A stretch of DNA of 64,000 bases from Nocardia jiangxiensis NBRC 101359. GTDB taxonomy: Bacteria; Actinomycetota; Actinomycetes; Mycobacteriales; Mycobacteriaceae. Below the pieces are notes generated by a model. It was not told the origin of the DNA and did not search any database. It saw only the letters and a list, made by a program, of their open reading frames with translations. Below are positions 34,739 through 43,186 of this stretch, in pieces. The DNA is taken from contig NZ_BAGB01000163.1 of NCBI RefSeq assembly GCF_000308615.1, positions 41,964-105,963 of the forward strand, given 5' to 3'. The translations under genes were made by a program, and so were the position numbers. Numbering within the stretch: the stretch's first letter is position 1; every line of letters begins with the position of its first letter.

Positions 34739-34972
34739 TCACCGCCGCTGCCAGCGCAACGCGCGGGACGGGCAGAGTTTGATGGCCTCGGCGGCGAGCC
34801 CCTGATCGGGGGCGACATCGCGGAGGATCGGATATCCCCAGTCATCGAGATCTATTGCGCCGGACAGAATGTGAGCGCAAATCCCGTGTCCGGTGCAGGC
34901 GATGCGATCGACGGTGAGCACGCTCGTATCCGAGGGTGCGGCGGTGCCGAGTAGGCGGTTCATCGGTGACAT
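34739..34972 (-). CDS. Small ferredoxin (3Fe-4S type)
   Basis: A 77-residue ferredoxin. Cluster ligands are CTGHGIC (C-x5-C) and the C-terminal KLCPSRAL (CP), the three-cysteine pattern of 3Fe-4S ferredoxins that serve P450s and related enzymes in actinobacteria. Start ATG 34972 (MSPMNRLL) with AGGACG about eight bases upstream; ATG 34963 is possible. Its first 131 bases lie inside the 3' end of the NuoF-like gene in another frame, so the two are coupled. It probably passes electrons between the NuoF-like protein and an oxidoreductase. Confidence 0.78.
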   Translation of the reverse strand: MSPMNRLLGTAAPSDTSVLTVDRIACTGHGICAHILSGAIDLDDWGYPILRDVAPDQGLAAEAIKLCPSRALRWQRR

Positions 34973-36053
34973 GGGGTCGTCCTGAGGATGGGGTGGGCAG
35001 CGATCTTCCGGCGGGGGGCGCGGCCGTGCCGAACACCTCGAGCGCCGAGCCGAGGAATCCGGCGACACCGTCGGGATAGCCACACGCACCCCGGCCGGTC
35101 ACCTGCTCGAGCCTGCGGGCGAGACGATCGGCCGCGCCGACGGGCGGACGCGGCCGCAGTACACTCGTCAGATCCTCGAGCAATGCGGGCAACCCGAACA
35201 TGCAGGGCCCACACTGTCCGGCCGACTCCCCGACCGCGTAGGCCAGCACCTCCAGCAGGTCACCCCACGGGTCGATCCCCGCCTCGATGACCCGCAACGT
35301 CCCGACGGAAGGACGAATCCCGAACCGCGCCAGGCTCTCCCGAGACCAGAGTGCGTCCTCGGCATCGGCAGCGGACAGAAATCCACCGCCCAGCCCGCCG
35401 ACCCACACCGCCTGCATCGGCACGGTGAGTCCGCCTGCGCGATCGAGGATCTCGCGCAGACTCATCCCTGCCTCGACCGGATGCACACCGGGCGAGCCCA
35501 CCCCGTTGGCGAGCGTGACCAACTGCGGTCCCGGCTCCTCGGCCGTGCCGTACGAGCGAAACCACTCGGGCCCGTTCTCGATGATCTGCTGTACGCGCCA
35601 CACGGTTTCGGCATTCAGCACCAGTGTCGGCGGCAGTCGTCGGCCGTGCGGATCGCGGCTGCCCGCGGTGACCGGCTCCGAGCGCATGAGCGGTCGCGCC
35701 GGCCCGCCGTAGGCCAGCCGGGTCAGCGCCGACTCCTCCGAGGAGACGTACCGGCGCGGCACGACCACGGTGTCCACCCGCGCCGCGTGCAACGCCGCGA
35801 GAGTGTCCGAATCCCGATGCGCCGCAATCCTCATATGCCTGCGCGTGAGATATCGTGCGCCTTCCAGCACCTCGGGCAGATGGTGGGCGACGACCCAGGC
35901 GTCCTTGCCGGAATCGAGTTCGCCGTCACAGGCATTGATGATCAGCTCGGCGTTATGACGTTCGGCCAGTTCGAGTTTCACGCCGGTGGGAAATCCCGCG
36001 CCGCCTCGTCCGGTGAGTCCGGCGTCGAGCAGCAGTTCGGACAGTGCGCTCAT
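34842..36053 (-). CDS. NuoF-like NADH:acceptor flavoprotein subunit
   Basis: A 403-residue protein. The FMN site is LTGRGGAGFPTGVKLELAE, the NADH-binding Glu pair is in VSSEESALTRL, an SLBB-like region follows (VEAGMSLREILDRAGGL), and the cluster region is ESAGQCGPCMFGLPALLEDL with a fourth Cys in GRGACGYPDG. The first Cys of the complex I motif (ESCG) is Ala. The last ~45 residues are Arg/His-rich, unlike the family, and overlap the ferredoxin gene, so a frameshift may have moved the stop. The start overlaps the ferric-reductase-like gene (ATGA). Likely feeds NADH electrons to the membrane haem protein or the ferredoxin. Confidence 0.75.
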   Translation of the reverse strand: MSALSELLLDAGLTGRGGAGFPTGVKLELAERHNAELIINACDGELDSGKDAWVVAHHLPEVLEGARYLTRRHMRIAAHRDSDTLAALHAARVDTVVVPRRYVSSEESALTRLAYGGPARPLMRSEPVTAGSRDPHGRRLPPTLVLNAETVWRVQQIIENGPEWFRSYGTAEEPGPQLVTLANGVGSPGVHPVEAGMSLREILDRAGGLTVPMQAVWVGGLGGGFLSAADAEDALWSRESLARFGIRPSVGTLRVIEAGIDPWGDLLEVLAYAVGESAGQCGPCMFGLPALLEDLTSVLRPRPPVGAADRLARRLEQVTGRGACGYPDGVAGFLGSALEVFGTAAPPAGRSLPTPSSGRPHVTDEPPTRHRRTLGYERAHRRSHRLHRTRDLRSHSVRRNRSR

Positions 36054-36616
36054 GACCACTCCTGTGCTGCGATCTGCGCACGGCGGCGGGTATCGGGATT
36101 GCGGCCGAGCCAGCGCCATGCCGCGACGGCCACCATGGCCGCCGCGCAGGTGGCGGCGACCCCGAGCAGCACCGGATTGTCCGGAGCGCCCGTGGTCAGT
36201 GCGTGCACGACCGCGAGCGGCGCGATCGCGTAGGACAGATAGTGCACCGCCCGCCACACTCGCACCGGCAGCCGATGGCGCAGCAGCGAGGTCAGGTTCA
36301 GGGTGAGCAGGATGTCGAATGCCATGGCGCCCAACGCCACCCACTCGCGGCGATATCCGGAGGCGAACGGCACGACCGCCGACCACCAGCCCAGATGGAC
36401 GTAGGTGTCGACCAGGGCGGTCAGAACGTGCACCGCCAGGAAGACGGTCATGCCGAGGGCGAGTGTGCGATGCACTCCCATCGCCACGGCCATCGCCGCA
36501 CTGTGCGGGCGCGGATGCGCGGTGGTCAGCAGTCCCAGCAGGACGACGAGCGTGAGCAGGATCAGGGAGACGACACCGGCCGCCCGCGACAGGTACCACA
36601 GCCACGGACTGGTCAT
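36050..36616 (-). CDS. Ferric reductase-like transmembrane haem protein
   Basis: A 188-residue membrane protein with five or six transmembrane helices. Histidines placed for haem are in VHRTLALGM, LAVHVLTALVDTYVH and AVHYLSYAIAPLAVVHAL. This fits the ferric reductase-like/cytochrome b561-type domain (MsrQ and NADPH oxidase relatives) without the flavin domain. The flavin function may be supplied by the NuoF-like protein encoded next. Overlaps both neighbours by four bases. Confidence 0.8.
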   Translation of the reverse strand: MTSPWLWYLSRAAGVVSLILLTLVVLLGLLTTAHPRPHSAAMAVAMGVHRTLALGMTVFLAVHVLTALVDTYVHLGWWSAVVPFASGYRREWVALGAMAFDILLTLNLTSLLRHRLPVRVWRAVHYLSYAIAPLAVVHALTTGAPDNPVLLGVAATCAAAMVAVAAWRWLGRNPDTRRRAQIAAQEWS

Positions 36617-36842
36617 GACGCACGCCGCCGCGCCCGCTCGTCCAGCATGTTCTGCACCGATGGCGTCGGCGTCCAGGACGGCGGCAGCTCTCGCAGATGC
36701 CGGGCGCCTCGGTAACCGCGAGGCTGAAAGTACCTTCCTCCCAGGCTATTTCGACGGTCAGTCCGGCGATCGCCAGAATCGCGGCCACGGAGATCCCGGC
36801 CGCGACTCGACGAATTCGCCGCAGACTCGGACTGTTGTTCAT
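36613..36842 (-). pseudogene. Frameshifted small membrane-anchored protein, first gene of the redox operon
   Basis: From ATG 36842 one frame gives MNNSPSLRRIRRVAAGISVA and a membrane anchor, through EEGTFSLAVTEAPG. At about 36700 protein character jumps to the next frame (GARHLRELPPSWTPTPSVQN, then MLDERARRRAS), whose stop overlaps the next start (ATGA). Together they make one ~77-residue protein, so a single-base indel near GAGGCGCCCGG explains both halves. Either a true mutation or a sequencing error. The protein would be an FMN-binding-like or structural partner of the haem protein. Confidence 0.6.
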
Positions 36843-36940
36843 CGGGCATCCGCCTCGGATACTCCGTTGTTTACAGCGGAGCGACATAGACGGGTGTGTC
36901 GTTTGTGCCGCACGACCATTTCTTTCGATAGCATGTTCGA

Positions 36941-38089
36941 ATGGATGAGGTGGTGCGGTACACGTACCGGCTTCGGCCCGGATGCACCGCCGAGAAAGCG
37001 CTGCTGGCCGAATGGGGGCGTTGTCGATGGTTGTGGAACGAGGCAGTTCACCAGGACAGGTCCGGGCAGAAGCCAACGTTCGCGCGGCTCGGGAAGCTGC
37101 TGACCCGCGCGCGAGCGACGATGCCGTGGCTGCGTGAAGGTTCCCAAGTCACGCAACAGCAAATGCTGCGCGGTTACGCGCGATCGCTGGATAAGTCTTT
37201 CACCGTGAAGGGGCGTGGTCGCCCGAAGACCAAGTCCCGCAAGAGTTCCCTGCCGTCGCTGGAGTACACCATGCGGGGATTCTCGATCCGTAAGGGCCGT
37301 TTGATCCTGCCCAAGGGCACCGCGATTCCGGTGGTCTGGTCGCGGGAGTTGCCGTCCGAGCCGACGTCGGTCCGCGTCAACCGGGACAGTCTCGGACACT
37401 GGTATGCCTCGTTCGTCGTACGCCGCGAAATCACGGCCCGCCCGTGCGGCCAGGGCAGTATCGGGATCGACTGGGGTGTGAGCACCACTGCGACCACCAC
37501 CGATCCCGCCTTCGATCTCCCTCATGTCCGCCACCGCAGACGATGCGCTGCGGAGTTGGCGAAGGCGCAACGCAAGATGGCGCGGCGTCACCGGAAAGGC
37601 CGCCCTCAGTCGCGGGGATACCTGGAGGCCAGGAGACATGCTGCCCGGCTGACGAAGAAAGCTGCCCGCCGAACCGTGCACGACTCGCGGGTCTGGGCCA
37701 AACGCGTTGTCGACCACCACGACCTGATCGCCGTCGAGGACTTCAAACCAAGGTTCCTGGCGAAATCCAACCTTGCACGTAACGCCGCTGACGCCGCGAT
37801 CGGTGCGGCCAAGCGTGAACTTATCGAGCGTGCCACGCGGGCCGGGCGGACGGTGGTGATGGTCCGGCCCGCATACACAACCATGACGTGCAGCCAATGC
37901 TTCGCGAGAACCAAGCGACTGGAACTGCACGAGAGAAACTTCCGGTGCCAGGACTGCGGCTACGCCGACAGTCGGGATCGGAACGCTGCCAGAGTGATTC
38001 TGGCCGTGGCAGAACGGGGCCACGTCAGTGCCGAGGACGTCAGACAAGCGGATCACCTCCTCCGGGTGGATGATTCGGTTGCGGTCTGA
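36941..38089 (+). CDS. tnpB: TnpB RNA-guided endonuclease
   Basis: A 382-residue TnpB of the IS605/IS1341 type. The RuvC triad is intact: D177 in GIDWGVSTT, E266 in VEDFKPRFL and D346 in DSRDRNAARVIL. The zinc finger is TCSQCFART with RCQDCGYAD. The N-terminal helix-turn-helix region (YRLRPGCTAEKALLAEWGRC, then LWNEAVH) is normal. Length is usual, so the protein should be active. Family knowledge: TnpB uses an omega-RNA from the element's right end to cut DNA next to a short target-adjacent motif. Start ATG 36941 lacks a clear ribosome site. Confidence 0.88.
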   Translation: MDEVVRYTYRLRPGCTAEKALLAEWGRCRWLWNEAVHQDRSGQKPTFARLGKLLTRARATMPWLREGSQVTQQQMLRGYARSLDKSFTVKGRGRPKTKSRKSSLPSLEYTMRGFSIRKGRLILPKGTAIPVVWSRELPSEPTSVRVNRDSLGHWYASFVVRREITARPCGQGSIGIDWGVSTTATTTDPAFDLPHVRHRRRCAAELAKAQRKMARRHRKGRPQSRGYLEARRHAARLTKKAARRTVHDSRVWAKRVVDHHDLIAVEDFKPRFLAKSNLARNAADAAIGAAKRELIERATRAGRTVVMVRPAYTTMTCSQCFARTKRLELHERNFRCQDCGYADSRDRNAARVILAVAERGHVSAEDVRQADHLLRVDDSVAV

Positions 38090-38128
38090 GCTGGAAATCT
38101 CCCGCCTGAAGGCGGGAGAACCGTTAAG
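37950..38128 (+). ncRNA. Predicted omega-RNA (reRNA) of TnpB
   Basis: In this family the guide RNA scaffold overlaps the 3' end of tnpB and ends at the right end of the element, with the guide taken from flanking DNA. Here the region ends in a perfect hairpin CTCCCGCC-tgaa-GGCGGGAG (38099-38118). Boundaries are approximate and the guide would start near 38125-38130. Confidence 0.45.
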
Positions 38129-38184
38129 AGATCTGTCTTTCTCCGCACACCCGAACCCGTTCACCGTTTCCGGTGAATCGTGAA

Positions 38185-39408
38185 TTACCGGTTGGTCTGC
38201 GGGATTTCGATGCTCAGCGGCATCCGCAGTTCGGATACGTACCACATCGTGAACTGGCGCAGGAACTCGTCGAACATCCAGTAGGCGTCCTTGCTGGGCG
38301 GCACGACGCCGAGGATGCCTTCCCGAACGGCCAGGAACGGACCCCAGCTGAACTGCAGCAGCGGTCCCCAGACCGGCTCCCGCGCGACGTTCAGCTCGTC
38401 GGCGATCTTGTCGCCCAGGATGAATCGGGTGAACGCGCCCAGGATCCCCCGGCTGAGCAGGGTCAGATCCAGGTCCGCACCCAGATTCAACAGCTCGTTG
38501 GCCAGCCACCGGCCCTCGGGCGTGGGCTCGAGGATCGGGTCCAGCACCTGCGCGGCCTGGGCGTCGGCCTGATCCCACGACACCGGGATGTACTCGTCGC
38601 GAATGCCGAGCAGATGCCCGGCGAGCTGCCAACTGTGCAGGTACCCAACCGATTCCGCGGCCGGGATCGGGATCTTCCACTCGGTCAGCACGCGCATGAT
38701 GCTGGTGCCCAGGCTGTGCCAGGTGACCATCAGATCGTCCTGGCTGATCGGGGTGTGCCCCTTGGGCCAGACCGGCGCGGTCGGCAGCAGATGCCGCACG
38801 GCGGCATGGATGATCCTGGTCTTGACGCAGGTCACGATCATTTCCCCGCCGGGGGCGTAGGCGTTGACCGCGCCGATGTCGTAGCCGAACTTCGCGGTCT
38901 TGGCGATACGTTCCTTGAGGTGCGACCCGCCTCGGGAGTAGTACACCGCGAGCGCCTCGTGCGGGATGACGTTCGACATCATGCCGCTGGCGAACGCGTA
39001 GAGCACCCCGAGGTAGGTTCCGCGCTTCTGCTGGAACTGAAACGAGTCGGCCAGCTTGCCCGGATCGGCCCACGAGGGCAGCCGGCGTGCGTACTCCATG
39101 AAGTCGCGCAGATTCTTCGGCAACCCCGCGGGAATCGGTTGATCGTTCTTGATCCAGGTCGCGAGCAGCCGATTGACCTGGGGCACATCGGCGTGGTCCA
39201 TCACATCGGCCACGACCGGATCCGCCTCGGCGTCCCACACCGTCATCGGGTCCGCGCCCTGGCCACTGCCGAGCACCGATCCGCTGGGCGACCAGGTCCA
39301 GGGTTCGGCCCGGACCGTTCGCGCCCCTAGTGCGAGTGCGCCCGCGGCTCCCACGAAGCCGCTGCCCACTCGCAACGCGTCACGTCTGTTGAGTCCGATT
39401 CCATCCAT
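38185..39408 (-). CDS. lcp: Latex-clearing-protein-like oxygenase (DUF2236)
   Basis: A 407-residue Tat-exported protein (NRRDALRVGSGFVGAAGALA signal). The mature part matches what I remember of the Lcp rubber oxygenase family, a b-type haem protein cleaving poly(cis-1,4-isoprene): LPSWADPGKLADSF, GGEMIVTCVKTRIIHAAVRH (the axial His) and LKERIAKTAKFGYD, which carries the Arg, Lys and Thr of the active site. Also present is the Glu in IPHEALAVYY. The length is also that of Lcp. A long inverted repeat (39434-39476) lies just upstream of start ATG 39408. It may act on a polyisoprenoid or other hydrophobic substrate; true rubber cleavage is unproven. Confidence 0.72.
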   Translation of the reverse strand: MDGIGLNRRDALRVGSGFVGAAGALALGARTVRAEPWTWSPSGSVLGSGQGADPMTVWDAEADPVVADVMDHADVPQVNRLLATWIKNDQPIPAGLPKNLRDFMEYARRLPSWADPGKLADSFQFQQKRGTYLGVLYAFASGMMSNVIPHEALAVYYSRGGSHLKERIAKTAKFGYDIGAVNAYAPGGEMIVTCVKTRIIHAAVRHLLPTAPVWPKGHTPISQDDLMVTWHSLGTSIMRVLTEWKIPIPAAESVGYLHSWQLAGHLLGIRDEYIPVSWDQADAQAAQVLDPILEPTPEGRWLANELLNLGADLDLTLLSRGILGAFTRFILGDKIADELNVAREPVWGPLLQFSWGPFLAVREGILGVVPPSKDAYWMFDEFLRQFTMWYVSELRMPLSIEIPQTNR

Positions 39409-39433
39409 GCCACGTTCCTCTTCGTCGAGTCAC

Positions 39434-39476
39434 TGATACAGAGATACAAAGTCTGCATCTGCGTATCTCTATATCA
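39434..39476. promoter_or_regulatory. Long inverted repeat upstream of the Lcp-like gene
   Basis: TGATACAGAGATAC (39434-39447) and GTATCTCTATATCA (39463-39476) pair at 13 of 14 positions around a 15-base spacer. Located 26 bases upstream of the Lcp-like start, in a local AT-rich patch, it is a good candidate operator. Confidence 0.6.
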
Positions 39477-39522
39477 GCACACTGTGTCTGCCATCACAAG
39501 CCGAGGAACCGGATTTTTCGCA

Positions 39523-40383
39523 CTAGACGAGCGGCTTGCCCTGGGCGTGCCGCGCCCGCATCTCGCGCAGGTACGTCTCGAACGGATACAGCCGGAAGCT
39601 CGCGGGCAGAACGGTGAAGACCGCACCGATCGCGCGCATCACCACCTCGAACGCCCGCTGCCGGACCGGCCCCCACGGCAGATCCAGTTCGTCCCGGAAC
39701 TGTTGCGGCAGAAAGCCCGTGGTGAAGAACCGGTTGACCCGCCCGAACAGGATCTGCTCGAACCTGGGATAGGGCCCGAGATCGACGACCTGCTCGAGCA
39801 GGTAGCGGCGCACCTCGTCGTCGAAGGACATCTCGCCCACGTGCGTATCCCAGTACTGCGCGAACGCGGCCCGATCCGACGGCCACATCTGCGGGCGCAC
39901 CTGCAGTGTGGTGCCGAATCGCGCGGCCTCGCGATAGAGCTCGTCGGCGGATTCGTCGTCGATACCGCCGTACAGGAAGTTCAGCGAATCCACCGTGCCG
40001 CGGTACAGGCATGCGGCGACCCAGAGTTGCAGTTCGGGGTGGAAGGCGTTGTAGGCCACCGGACTGTCCGCGTCGGAGCGGACCTGGCGGTGCGAGGTGT
40101 TCACCGCCGCGCGGTAGATCGCGCGATCCTCGTCGGTGCCGAGCATGGCCACGGCCAGGTAGGTCAGGGTCGTGCGGCCGCGTTTGCGCGGATGCAGATC
40201 GAAGCGGCCGCTTTCGACCTTGCTCTCGATCACACCTCGGCCGACCGGGGCCAGACCCAGTTGCATGATCACGTTCGCCGGGCCGCCGAGCAGTGCCGCG
40301 GGACCGGCCATGAACCGCCTCCGGTCGGCCGGTGCGTCGTCGGCCGGATCGTGCCGACGCAGGAATCGGGTGGGGAGAGACAT
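39523..40383 (-). CDS. Oxygenase MpaB-family protein (DUF2236)
   Basis: A 286-residue DUF2236 protein of the cytoplasmic subfamily found in many mycolata. Motifs include LLGGPANVIMQLGLAPVGRG at the start, GRTTLTYLAVAMLGTDEDRA, the paired-His region VNTSHRQV and YNAFHPELQLWVAACLYRG. Lcp and MpaB also belong to this superfamily, but the function of this branch is unknown. Start ATG 40383 follows GGAGCATTC. It is transcribed toward the Lcp-like gene with a 114-base gap holding that gene's inverted repeat, so the two are probably separate units. Confidence 0.75.
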   Translation of the reverse strand: MSLPTRFLRRHDPADDAPADRRRFMAGPAALLGGPANVIMQLGLAPVGRGVIESKVESGRFDLHPRKRGRTTLTYLAVAMLGTDEDRAIYRAAVNTSHRQVRSDADSPVAYNAFHPELQLWVAACLYRGTVDSLNFLYGGIDDESADELYREAARFGTTLQVRPQMWPSDRAAFAQYWDTHVGEMSFDDEVRRYLLEQVVDLGPYPRFEQILFGRVNRFFTTGFLPQQFRDELDLPWGPVRQRAFEVVMRAIGAVFTVLPASFRLYPFETYLREMRARHAQGKPLV

Positions 40384-40482
40384 GAATGCTCCACGAGTCG
40401 ATGAGACGATTTTCACAACATCATGTCAGCGTGGACAACGCCTGACAATGCACCCCGAGTGGGGCTCGCGGCCCGGTGAGCG

Positions 40483-40503
40483 ATGTTGTAAGTTACTCAA
40501 CAT
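40483..40503. promoter_or_regulatory. Inverted repeat between divergent MpaB-like and ligase genes
   Basis: ATGTTG (40483-40488) pairs with CAACAT (40498-40503), and the interior contains GTAAGTTAC. It lies centrally in the 220-base divergent region and may be an operator, for example of the TetR protein encoded at 42481. Confidence 0.45.
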
Positions 40504-40603
40504 TCTTGTTCGCCTATTGTGACCCGCGCAACGCGGATACGGCAGTAACATGCTGATAAACAGGTGAATTCACTCATGCTTAGCGATCGTTCAGGAGTGG
40601 TAA

Positions 40604-42253
40604 GTGAGGGCACCATCAGGTTCAAGAGCAGCGGTGAAGGCGATCGCTGAGCCCTTCGCGGCCCTGTCCGTGCTGTTCCGGCGCGGTGTCGTCGAACCTC
40701 AGCACCCCGTCGAGCTGATACGAACCGTGCATGACTCGGGAATCTACGGGCCCTTCGTGACCGTCCTGCGCCACGCGCGGCGCACCCGCGGAGCATCGAA
40801 TGCGCTGATCGACGAACGCGGCACACTCACCTTCGAACAACTCGACCAGCAGTCCGACGCGCTGGCCCGCGGACTGGCCGCGGCCGGTATCGGCGCGGGA
40901 ACCGTCGCCGCGCTGCTGTGCCGCGACCATCGCGGCATGATGCTGTCGCTGCTGGCCGCCGGAAAGCTCGGCGTGCGAATCGTGTTGATGAACACCGGAT
41001 TCGGCGGCCCGCAACTGGCCGCGGTCGCCGAACGCGAGAACGTCGGCGCGATCCTGCTCGACGAGGAATTCCTCGGCCTGCTCGACGAGGTCCCCGCGAC
41101 CGTCCCCCGCTTCCTCACCTGGGTCGAGGACCCGGACACCGCGTCCGGCGAGATCAGCACGGTCGAGGCCCTGATCGATGCGCATCCCACCGGCACGCTG
41201 GCGGCCCCGAAACGTCCGGGCGGCATCGTCATTCTAACCAGCGGAACCACTGGAACGCCCAAAGGCGCTCCGCGCGACAAGGTTTCGCCATTGCAGTCCG
41301 CACAGTTCCTCGATCGGATACCGCTGCCACGCGATTCGGTCATGATCGTGGCCGCACCGACCTTCCACGGCACCGGCCTGTCCCAGCTGACCCTCGGCTG
41401 GGCGCTGGGCAACGCGATCGTCTGCCGACGGCGACGCTTCGACGCCGAGCGCACCCTCGCCGACATCGCGAAATACGGTGCCGCAGCACTGGTTCTGGTG
41501 CCGACCATGCTGCAACGCATCGTCGATCTGGGCGAGGAGGTGCTGTCCCGGTACGACACCTCGACACTGCGCGTCGTGTTCGCCGCCGGATCCTCGCTGT
41601 CCCCCGACCTGAGCCGCCGCACCGAACGGATCTTCGGCGAGGTCCTGTACAACCTCTACGCCTCCACCGAGGTCGCCGTGGCCGCGGTGGCCACCCCCGA
41701 GGACATGCGTATCGCACCCGGAACCGTCGGGCGGCCGCCGGTGGGTTGCCGGGTCGCGATCTACGACGCGCAGCGGCGCGCGGTCACCGAACCGGGCGTG
41801 ATCGGCACGATCTTCGTCTCCAGTGGCCTGAGCTTCTCCGGCTACACCGACGGCAGGCACAAGGAGATCGTGGACGGCCTGCTCTGCAGCGGCGATCTGG
41901 GCCACTTCGATTCCACCGGAAGGCTTTTCATCGACGGCCGGGAGGACGACATGATCGTCTCGGGCGGCGAGAACGTCTATCCGCTCGAGGTCGAGAATCT
42001 GCTCGTGGACCGCCCCGACGTACTCGAGGCCGCCGTAGTGGCCGTCGACGACCACGATTTCGGCAAACGACTGCGCGCATTCGTCGTCCCGGCCCAGGGC
42101 ACCTCCGGCGACTCGCAGGAGATCATGACCTACGTCAAAACGCATCTGGCCCGGCACAAGGTGCCGCGCGAGGTGATCTTCCTCGAGGAACTGCCGCGCA
42201 ACGCCACCGGCAAACTGCTGCGCCGCGAGCTCGAACAACTCGACATCGGCTGA
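40604..42253 (+). CDS. Fatty acyl-CoA synthetase (FadD-type)
   Basis: A 549-residue adenylate-forming ligase. The P-loop is LTSGTTGTPKGAPRDK (about residues 211-226), with NLYASTEVAVAAVA for motif A5, LLCSGDLGHFDSTGRLFIDG for the adenine Asp, DDMIVSGGENVYPLEVE for the hinge and the catalytic Lys in LPRNATGKLLRREL. It resembles FadD12-like enzymes of mycobacteria that activate long-chain or steroid acids. Start GTG 40604 is preceded by AGGAG. A TetR gene follows 227 bases downstream. Confidence 0.87.
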   Translation: MRAPSGSRAAVKAIAEPFAALSVLFRRGVVEPQHPVELIRTVHDSGIYGPFVTVLRHARRTRGASNALIDERGTLTFEQLDQQSDALARGLAAAGIGAGTVAALLCRDHRGMMLSLLAAGKLGVRIVLMNTGFGGPQLAAVAERENVGAILLDEEFLGLLDEVPATVPRFLTWVEDPDTASGEISTVEALIDAHPTGTLAAPKRPGGIVILTSGTTGTPKGAPRDKVSPLQSAQFLDRIPLPRDSVMIVAAPTFHGTGLSQLTLGWALGNAIVCRRRRFDAERTLADIAKYGAAALVLVPTMLQRIVDLGEEVLSRYDTSTLRVVFAAGSSLSPDLSRRTERIFGEVLYNLYASTEVAVAAVATPEDMRIAPGTVGRPPVGCRVAIYDAQRRAVTEPGVIGTIFVSSGLSFSGYTDGRHKEIVDGLLCSGDLGHFDSTGRLFIDGREDDMIVSGGENVYPLEVENLLVDRPDVLEAAVVAVDDHDFGKRLRAFVVPAQGTSGDSQEIMTYVKTHLARHKVPREVIFLEELPRNATGKLLRRELEQLDIG

Positions 42254-42480
42254 GGCGAGCGGTCTCCGACTCCTCTCCCCGCGCCGCATCGCGATCGCCA
42301 GGTGATCCGCGACGCTCCGGCGTATTCACCGCACCGAGCCGGGCAAACCGGGTGATACGCTGAATCGAGCGTCGTATCTCAGTACCATTCGGCGAGATCA
42401 CCGTCGGCAGACATCACATCTCTTGTCGTCTCACTCTTGTCGGCACGGCGTGGATGGAGATCGCGCGGGTAGGAGGAGTC

Positions 42481-43146
42481 GTGGCACAGGTGGAATCGGG
42501 AACGGCCTCGGGCGCGGAACGGCTGATCGCCCGCGCCTACACCGAGGCGCTCGAACAGGTCGACGAGGTCGACGAAATCCGTTTGCGCCTACTGGATTCG
42601 GCGTACGACCAGTTCTGCCGGATGGGCATTCAGCGCTCGACCATGGAGGACGTCGCCCGCCGCGCCGAGGTCTCCCGGATCACCGTCTACCGTCGCTTCG
42701 CAACCAAGGACACCCTGGTCGAACAGGTGATCCTGCGGGAGTTCCGGCGGTATTTCGACCAATTCCTGCTGGACATCCGCCAGGCGAGCACCGTCGGCGA
42801 CCGGGTGGTGATGGGCTTCGTCAGCTCGTTGCGGGCCATCCGCAGCAACTCGCTCATCGGCGGTCTGCTGGAAACCGACCCAGACCTGCTGGTCAGCATC
42901 CTGATGCGCGACGAGGGACGCACCGTCGCCGCGGTCCGCCAGTTCGTCGCCGGTCAGCTGCGCCGCGAACAGGGTGCGGGCAATATCGGCCCGGCGGTCG
43001 ACACCGATATGGTCGCCGAACTGATGGTCCGCGTCTGCGCGTCCTTCCTGGCCATCCCGAGCCAGCTCATCGACCTGGACGACGACGCCCAGCTCACCAC
43101 CCTGGCCCAGCGTTTCCTGGTCCCCATGCTCGAGGCCCGGGACTGA
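42481..43146 (+). CDS. TetR/AcrR-family transcriptional regulator
   Basis: A 221-residue regulator. The HTH is STMEDVARRAEVSRITVYRR, then FATKDTLVEQVILREF. The ligand domain contains VMGFVSSLRAIRSNSLIGGL and LMRDEGRTVAAVRQ, a pattern seen in TetR proteins next to fatty-acyl ligase genes in mycolata. The 40-residue N-terminal extension before the HTH is unusual but fits the start GTG 42481, which has AGGAGGAG just upstream. It may regulate the ligase gene at 40604. Confidence 0.83.
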   Translation: MAQVESGTASGAERLIARAYTEALEQVDEVDEIRLRLLDSAYDQFCRMGIQRSTMEDVARRAEVSRITVYRRFATKDTLVEQVILREFRRYFDQFLLDIRQASTVGDRVVMGFVSSLRAIRSNSLIGGLLETDPDLLVSILMRDEGRTVAAVRQFVAGQLRREQGAGNIGPAVDTDMVAELMVRVCASFLAIPSQLIDLDDDAQLTTLAQRFLVPMLEARD

Positions 43147-43186
43147 CGCCGATCGGGCGCAGGGTGGCGCTACCGCTCGGCGGCGC

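Larger units (their letters stand above)
36870..38128 (+). mobile_element. IS200/IS605-type element carrying only tnpB
   Basis: The unit contains tnpB with no tnpA. Left end: a possible TTTAC target (36870-36874) followed by a subterminal hairpin CGACA (36882-36886)/TGTCG (36897-36901). Right end: a strong hairpin (38099-38118) 10 bases after tnpB. The ends are inferred from IS605-family rules and the exact right boundary is not determined. Mobilisation would need a tnpA elsewhere. Confidence 0.55.

Noticed and set aside
36839..39238. A 799-residue minus-strand open frame spanning tnpB and the Lcp-like gene
   Set aside because: It runs antisense to tnpB and in a wrong frame of the Lcp-like gene; composition is Arg/Gly/His-rich shadow sequence without domains.
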